Both the position numbers and the translations under genes were made by a program. From contig JBNKIW010000002.1 in assembly GCA_050290865.1 (NCBI GenBank), positions 124,001 to 188,000 on the forward strand: DNA of 64,000 nucleotides. The letters run 5' to 3'. Below are positions 60,103-64,000 of this stretch, one piece after another. This DNA is from JARRLC01 sp050290865. GTDB lineage: Bacteria > Pseudomonadota > Alphaproteobacteria > Rhizobiales > Rhodomicrobiaceae. Position 1 is the first letter of the stretch. Each line of letters opens with the position of its first letter. The notes beneath the pieces were generated by a model. The model was given only the letters and a program-made list of their open reading frames with translations, had not been told where the DNA came from and did no database searches.

Positions 60103-60390
60103 CTATTCCACCACCTTCGGAACCACGAAGAAATGGTCGTCGCTTACGGGAGCGTTCTTCACGATGGCGTCGGCATATCCGCCGTCGAGGATCTCGTCAT
60201 CGCGGCGCGGCAGCGCCAAGCCTTCGACACGCGACATCGGTTCGACCGTCGTGGTATCGACTTCACCGAGCTGCTCGACCCATTCCAGGATGCCGGACAG
60301 CTCGCGTTCGAGAGTCTTGACGTCCTTTGCGCTGACTTTGATGCGCGCCAGCCGGGCGACATGGCGCACCGTGGCCTCATCGACTTTCAT
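60103..60390 (-). CDS. gatC: Aspartyl/glutamyl-tRNA amidotransferase subunit C
   Basis: A 95-residue GatC, the small clamp that stabilises the GatA-GatB complex. Conserved parts are Val-Arg-His-Val-Ala-Arg-Leu-Ala-Arg-Ile near 8-17, the Ile-Leu-Glu-Trp-Val-Glu-Gln-Leu helix, and Pro-Arg-Arg-Asp-Asp followed by a Phe-Val-Val-Pro-Lys-Val end. It is the first gene of gatC-gatA-chorismate mutase. A hairpin with a T-rich tail lies 35-55 bp before its start. Confidence 0.94.
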   Translation of the reverse strand: MKVDEATVRHVARLARIKVSAKDVKTLERELSGILEWVEQLGEVDTTTVEPMSRVEGLALPRRDDEILDGGYADAIVKNAPVSDDHFFVVPKVVE

Positions 60391-60424
60391 ATCTCACCTT
60401 TCGCGGAAGAGCGAAAAAGAAGGA

Positions 60425-60444
60425 GGCCGCGAAGCTCCGCGGCC
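60425..60444 (-). promoter_or_regulatory. Hairpin in the gatC leader
   Basis: GGCCGCG and CGCGGCC pair as a 7 bp stem with a six-base loop. On the minus strand it is followed by TCCTTCTTTTTC, a weak terminator-like tract, 35 bp before the gatC ATG. It could be an attenuator or simply a terminator from upstream; no other conserved leader feature is evident. Confidence 0.35.
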
Positions 60445-60661
60445 CTTTTCGCCATGAATAGCCGCGTCTGCGCGCCTGTGCAACTGCTGAGGCGCGGCAT
60501 CGCAGGGATTGGCGGGGATATCGTCTGTCGTCGCGCCGATGCTTATACGACGAGATTGCCTTTCCACCGAAAAGCGTTCTGAATGCGTTGCGGTTCCCGC
60601 CGCGGGGGCTGTAGCAAGCTGGACTGGTATAGAGGTGAGGAAAGCTGCAATTCCGCGTGCG

Positions 60662-61729
60662 ATGCAGCAGGCCGAAGGGCCGTCGGAAAATCGCGCCATC
60701 GCCCGCGCCATCCTCGGCTGGTATGACCGCGCCGCGAGGCGTTTGCCCTGGCGCGCGCCGCCGGGTGCGCAGGCCGATCCGTACCATGTCTGGCTTTCGG
60801 AAATCATGCTGCAACAGACGACCGTGAAGGCCGTCATTCCCTACTACGGACGGTTCCTGACGCGCTGGCCGGATGTGGCGGCACTGGCCTCGGCGGATCT
60901 TGACGCCGTGCTCGGAGAATGGGCGGGGCTCGGCTATTACTCGCGTGCCCGCAATCTTCATGCCTGCGCGAAAGCCGTGGTGGCGGAGCACGGGGGGCGG
61001 TTTCCGGCGGATGAGGCGCGTCTGCGCGCGCTGCCGGGTGTTGGCACCTACACGGCGGCGGCGATCGCGGCCATCGCCTTCGGCCTGCCTGCGACGGTGG
61101 TCGATGGCAATGTCGAGCGGGTGGTGGCGCGGCTTTTCGCCGTCGAGGCGCCGCTGCCCGCCACGAAGACCGAAATCCGGAGGCTGGCGGCGCGGCTGAC
61201 GCCCGAGGCACGGCCCGGCGACCATGCGCAGGGGATGATGGATCTGGGCGCGACGGTGTGCACGCCACGCGGACCGTCCTGTGAAGCGTGCCCGCTGTCC
61301 GAGCACTGCGCCGCGCAGGCGCGCGGATTGCAGGCGTCGCTCCCGGTTCGGGTACCCAAAGCGGAGCGGCCGCAGCGCTACGGGGCGGCCTTCGTGGCAG
61401 TGCGGACGGATGGCGCGGTCCTGTTGCGGCGGCGGCCGCCCAGGGGATTGCTGGGCGGGATGCTGGAAGTGCCGTCGACGGACTGGGGTGCGGCGATGCC
61501 GGGCGAGCGTGCGGCGGTGAAGGCGGCGCCGGTTCCCGGGCGATGGCGGCGTGTGCCGGGCGCCGTGACACACACCTTTACCCATTTCCACCTGACGCTG
61601 CACATCTGGTGCGCGCAAGACGTGCGAACACCAACGCCAGACAGGTGCCGCTGGTATCCGCGCGATACCCTCGCGGGTGCGGCATTGCCGAGCGTCATGC
61701 GCAAAGTGCTGGCGCACGCATCGAGCTGA
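60662..61729 (+). CDS. mutY: A/G-specific adenine DNA glycosylase
   Basis: A 355-residue base-excision repair enzyme that removes adenine opposite 8-oxoguanine. The helix-hairpin-helix Leu-Pro-Gly-Val-Gly-Thr-Tyr-Thr is near residue 122, the catalytic Glu is in Leu-Ser-Glu-Ile-Met-Leu-Gln-Gln-Thr near 45 and the catalytic Asp is in Val-Asp-Gly-Asn-Val-Glu-Arg near 147. The [4Fe-4S] motif C-x6-C-x2-C-x5-C (about 200-217) follows, and a Nudix-like 8-oxoG recognition domain is C-terminal. The frame begins at 60509, but conserved sequence starts after the ATG at 60662; no strong ribosome-binding site marks either start. Confidence 0.92.
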   Translation: MQQAEGPSENRAIARAILGWYDRAARRLPWRAPPGAQADPYHVWLSEIMLQQTTVKAVIPYYGRFLTRWPDVAALASADLDAVLGEWAGLGYYSRARNLHACAKAVVAEHGGRFPADEARLRALPGVGTYTAAAIAAIAFGLPATVVDGNVERVVARLFAVEAPLPATKTEIRRLAARLTPEARPGDHAQGMMDLGATVCTPRGPSCEACPLSEHCAAQARGLQASLPVRVPKAERPQRYGAAFVAVRTDGAVLLRRRPPRGLLGGMLEVPSTDWGAAMPGERAAVKAAPVPGRWRRVPGAVTHTFTHFHLTLHIWCAQDVRTPTPDRCRWYPRDTLAGAALPSVMRKVLAHASS

Positions 61730-61756
61730 GCCGACCCCATCCTCGCCTTGAATGGC

Positions 61757-62482
61757 TCAGCCCACGATATACTGCCCGCCGTTCGCCGTGATCGTCGCGC
61801 CGGTAATGAAACTGGCGTGCTCGCAGGCCAGGAACGCCACGCAATGTGCGATCTCCTCGGCCTTGCCCAGCCGGCCGACGGGGATCTGGGCGATGATGCC
61901 TTCCAACACCTTCTCCGGTACGGCCGACACCATCTCCGTGTTGGTGTAGCCCGGCGCCACGCAGTTCACCGTTATCCCCTTGCGCGCGGTCTCCTGCGCC
62001 AGGGCCTTGGTGAAACCGATCACGCCCGCCTTCGAGGCGGAATAGTTGACCTGCCCCATCTGCCCCTTCTGGCCGTTGATGGACGAGATGTTGATGATCC
62101 GGCCCCAGGCGCGGCTGCGCATGCCCTCGATGATGGGTTGCGTCATATTGAAGAGCGAGTTGAGATTGACGCGCATGACGTCGTGCCACATCTGCGGCGT
62201 CATTTTGTGCAGCATGGCGTCGCGTGTGACGCCCGCATTGTTGACGAGCACGTCAACCGCGCCGACCTCTCCCTCGATGCGCTTCAGTCCCGATGTGCAG
62301 GCGTCGTAGTCGCTGACGTCCCATCTGTAGATCGGGATGCCGGTTTCGCACTGGAATTTGCGCGCGGCGGTGTCGTTGCCGGCATAGACGGCCGCGACAC
62401 GAAACCCCTTCTCCTTCAGTGCAATCGAAATCGCGTGCCCGATACCGCGCGTTCCGCCGGTAACCACCGCAACTCGTGCCAT
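61757..62482 (-). CDS. phaB: Acetoacetyl-CoA reductase
   Basis: A 241-residue SDR enzyme that reduces acetoacetyl-CoA to (R)-3-hydroxybutyryl-CoA with NADPH, the second step of PHB synthesis. The Rossmann motif Gly-Gly-Thr-Arg-Gly-Ile-Gly is at 9-15, followed by Asn-Asn-Ala-Gly, the catalytic Ser of Asn-Ile-Ser-Ser near 137, and Tyr-x-x-x-Lys (Tyr-Ser-Ala-Ser-Lys) near 151. Gly-Gln-x-Gly-Gln-Val-Asn-Tyr and the Gly-Gly-Gln-Tyr C-terminus are PhaB-specific. phaA lies upstream on the same strand, with a probable terminator between. Confidence 0.94.
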   Translation of the reverse strand: MARVAVVTGGTRGIGHAISIALKEKGFRVAAVYAGNDTAARKFQCETGIPIYRWDVSDYDACTSGLKRIEGEVGAVDVLVNNAGVTRDAMLHKMTPQMWHDVMRVNLNSLFNMTQPIIEGMRSRAWGRIINISSINGQKGQMGQVNYSASKAGVIGFTKALAQETARKGITVNCVAPGYTNTEMVSAVPEKVLEGIIAQIPVGRLGKAEEIAHCVAFLACEHASFITGATITANGGQYIVG

Positions 62483-62934
62483 GGACCTCCTCCGTATGCG
62501 AGCTTTTGTTGGCCATCCGCCCGCCCGTCATTGTGAAAGGCGACCGTAGCAGTCAACATTATGAAATATCTGCCGCAGGAATACCAGCAACGAACGCGCG
62601 ACTCATCCCGCGCAACTTGCCGGGCATTTAAGAAGCCGAACCTTTCCTCACGCCGCTCAAACCGTGCTCTCCACAGAAAAAAGGCCCAGGCACGTCTCCG
62701 CGCCGGGACCTTTGAGAAATAAGGCGAACAAGCCTTTTCCGCCTGTTTGGCGGACGTTGCCTTTGCTCAGCGTCAAGCGGTATGCATCCGCGCGAGCCTG
62801 AACGGGCAACCTTGAACTCCGGCGACGAAGCATTTGTACGCGCCGCAGTTCACCGTATTGTGACCATCCGTATTCTTACGGATACGCCGCCGGAGGCAGT
62901 GCGGGCAGAGGGGCGGCCAGTTGGAAGCACGCCT
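62483..62934. other. phaA-phaB intergenic region
   Basis: This 452 bp region contains a likely phaA terminator at 62674-62713 and, nearer phaB, an AT-rich stretch (62550-62570) that may hold a phaB promoter. No gene, repeat family member or tRNA was recognised. A 134-codon plus-strand frame from 62782 runs antisense into phaA and is not supported. Confidence 0.5.
62674..62713 (-). terminator. Probable rho-independent terminator of phaA
   Basis: On the minus strand AAAGG-T-CCC and GGG-CCTTT form a stem with a small bulge, followed directly by TTTTTT. It lies about 220 bp after the phaA stop and 190 bp before the phaB start, so phaB is probably transcribed separately, at least in part. Confidence 0.55.
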
Positions 62935-64000
62935 CTAATCGCGTTCGACGCAGAGAGCGACACCCATGCCACCGCCGATGCAGAGCGTGGCGAGCCCTTT
63001 CTTGGCGTCCTGCTTCTTCATCTCATGCAGCAAGGTCACCAGGATGCGCGTCCCCGATGCGCCGATCGGATGGCCGATGGCGATGGCGCCGCCATTGATG
63101 TTGACCTTCGCCGTATCCCAGCCGATGCCCTTGTTGACGGCGCAGGCCTGTGCCGCGAAAGCTTCGTTGGCCTCGATCAGGTCTAGGTCGCCCACGGACC
63201 AGCCGGCCTTCTCCAGCGCCATTTTCGAAGCCGGGATCGGGCCGGTGCCCATGATCGACGGATCGACGCCGGCCTGCGCCCAGGAGACGATGCGCGCGAG
63301 TGGTATGAGTTCGCGCCTGGTGGCCTCCGACGCCTTCATGAGGACGACCGCCGCCGCACCGTCATTGATACCGCTGGCGTTGCCGGCCGTGACCGTGCCG
63401 CCCTTCGGATCGAAGGCGGGACGCAGCTTCGACAGATCCTCGATCTTGCAACCCTCGCGGATATATTCATCCTCCGAGACGACGACCTCGCCCTTGCGGC
63501 TCTTGATGACCACGGGGACGATCTCGTCCTTGAACTTGCCCGCCTTTTTCGCGGCCTCCGCCTTGTTCTGCGAAGCAACGGCGAAGCGGTCCTGGTCCTC
63601 GCGCGTTACCTGCCACTGGCGCGCCACGTTTTCCGCCGTCGCGCCCATGTGGTAGCCGTTGAAGGCGTCCCACAGTCCGTCCTTGATCATCGTATCTACG
63701 AATTCGAGCGGGCCCATTTTTTGCCCTTGCCGGAGATGGGCGCAGTGAGGCGCGAGGCTCATATTCTCCTGCCCACCAGCGACGACAATGCTGGAATCGG
63801 CATTGCGGATGGCCTGATAGCCGAGCGCGACGGAGCGCAGGCCGGAACCGCACACCATGTTCGCCAGCCATGCCGGCGTCTCGATCGGCAACCCGGCATT
63901 GATAGCCGCCTGCCGCGCCGGGTTCTGGCCCTGTCCCGCGGTCAGGATCTGGCCGAGGATGACTTCGGATACCTCGCTGGCATCGACACGCGCCCGCTTC
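62935..64000 (-). CDS. phaA: Acetyl-CoA C-acetyltransferase (beta-ketothiolase), N-terminus outside the window
   Basis: The 3' 1066 bp of a thiolase; the gene runs off the right end of the window. The nucleophilic Cys is in Val-Cys-Gly-Ser-Gly, near the window end. The C-terminal catalytic His is in Gly-His-Pro-Ile-Gly-Ala-Ser-Gly and the second Cys in Cys-Ile-Gly-Gly-Gly-Met-Gly. About 355 codons are visible, all in one frame, of an expected ~390. It condenses two acetyl-CoA to acetoacetyl-CoA, the first step of PHB synthesis, and lies upstream of phaB. Confidence 0.95.
   Translation of the reverse strand, partial: KRARVDASEVSEVILGQILTAGQGQNPARQAAINAGLPIETPAWLANMVCGSGLRSVALGYQAIRNADSSIVVAGGQENMSLAPHCAHLRQGQKMGPLEFVDTMIKDGLWDAFNGYHMGATAENVARQWQVTREDQDRFAVASQNKAEAAKKAGKFKDEIVPVVIKSRKGEVVVSEDEYIREGCKIEDLSKLRPAFDPKGGTVTAGNASGINDGAAAVVLMKASEATRRELIPLARIVSWAQAGVDPSIMGTGPIPASKMALEKAGWSVGDLDLIEANEAFAAQACAVNKGIGWDTAKVNINGGAIAIGHPIGASGTRILVTLLHEMKKQDAKKGLATLCIGGGMGVALCVERD

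Overview
The window is high-GC chromosomal DNA from a free-living, nitrogen-fixing alphaproteobacterium, most likely a member of the Hyphomicrobiales (Rhizobiales). The indicators are a DUF3126 gene beside cysE, a UPF0262 gene, a six-gene Mrp/Pha antiporter operon with fused A and B subunits, GatCAB, a polyhydroxybutyrate phaA-phaB pair, and a molybdenum nif operon with a textbook sigma-54/NifA promoter. The genus cannot be named from the sequence alone. No rRNA, tRNA, CRISPR array, transposase or phage gene was recognised.

Layout. 1-232: the end of a cytochrome bd operon (cydB tail, cydX). 589-6486: housekeeping genes (DUF3126, cysE, an enoyl-CoA hydratase, a small phosphatase, UPF0262, proA, proB). 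6950-10886: a CBS protein, a TetR regulator, a Zur-type repressor divergent from an orphan BioM/CbiO-like ATPase, and a succinate-semialdehyde-type dehydrogenase. 11076-16873: the mrpA(B)CDEFG cation/proton antiporter operon. 17030-26620: the nif cluster, read leftwards as nifH-D-K-E-N-X-DUF269-DUF683-fdxB-nifQ, with the NifA site and the sigma-54 promoter to the right of nifH. 26993-33635: an unrecognised protein built of two ~115-residue repeats, a secreted nuclease, small membrane proteins, a KefB/C-type antiporter, OmpW and a hemerythrin. 33868-40810: a seven-gene MoxR/DUF58/SpoIIM/RDD membrane cluster. 41103-46480: a ThDP enzyme, an aldehyde dehydrogenase, an NtrC-type response regulator and a truncated histidine kinase. 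46471-48631: a truncated SDR-DoxX gene, DUF2269, DUF4166 and a lipoprotein. 48812-53043: a pmbA/tldD pair split by an omptin-like outer-membrane protease gene. 53224-64000: hemW, a glycosyltransferase, gatB, chorismate mutase, gatA, gatC, mutY, phaB and phaA (cut by the window end).

How the genes work together. The nif operon encodes the Fe protein, the MoFe protein, the NifEN scaffold, the NifX-type cofactor carriers, a 2x[4Fe-4S] ferredoxin and the molybdenum donor NifQ. nifB, nifA, nifS, nifU and nifV must lie elsewhere. Cytochrome bd suits growth at low oxygen, and phaA-phaB feed carbon storage.

Most notable. (1) An omptin gene with its catalytic residues sits in the old tldD-pmbA operon, flanked by a full tldD on one side and a decayed fragment of a tldD 3' end on the other. 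(2) A histidine kinase and an SDR-DoxX gene have both lost their N-termini at one shared junction near 46475, as if a single deletion removed a divergent promoter. (3) Two families of ~75-80 bp palindromic elements share GTACTAG-type ends, and in one family the stems differ by compensatory changes. (4) An uncharacterised tandem-duplicated protein lies just upstream of nifH. (5) An orphan ECF-type ATPase lies opposite zur.
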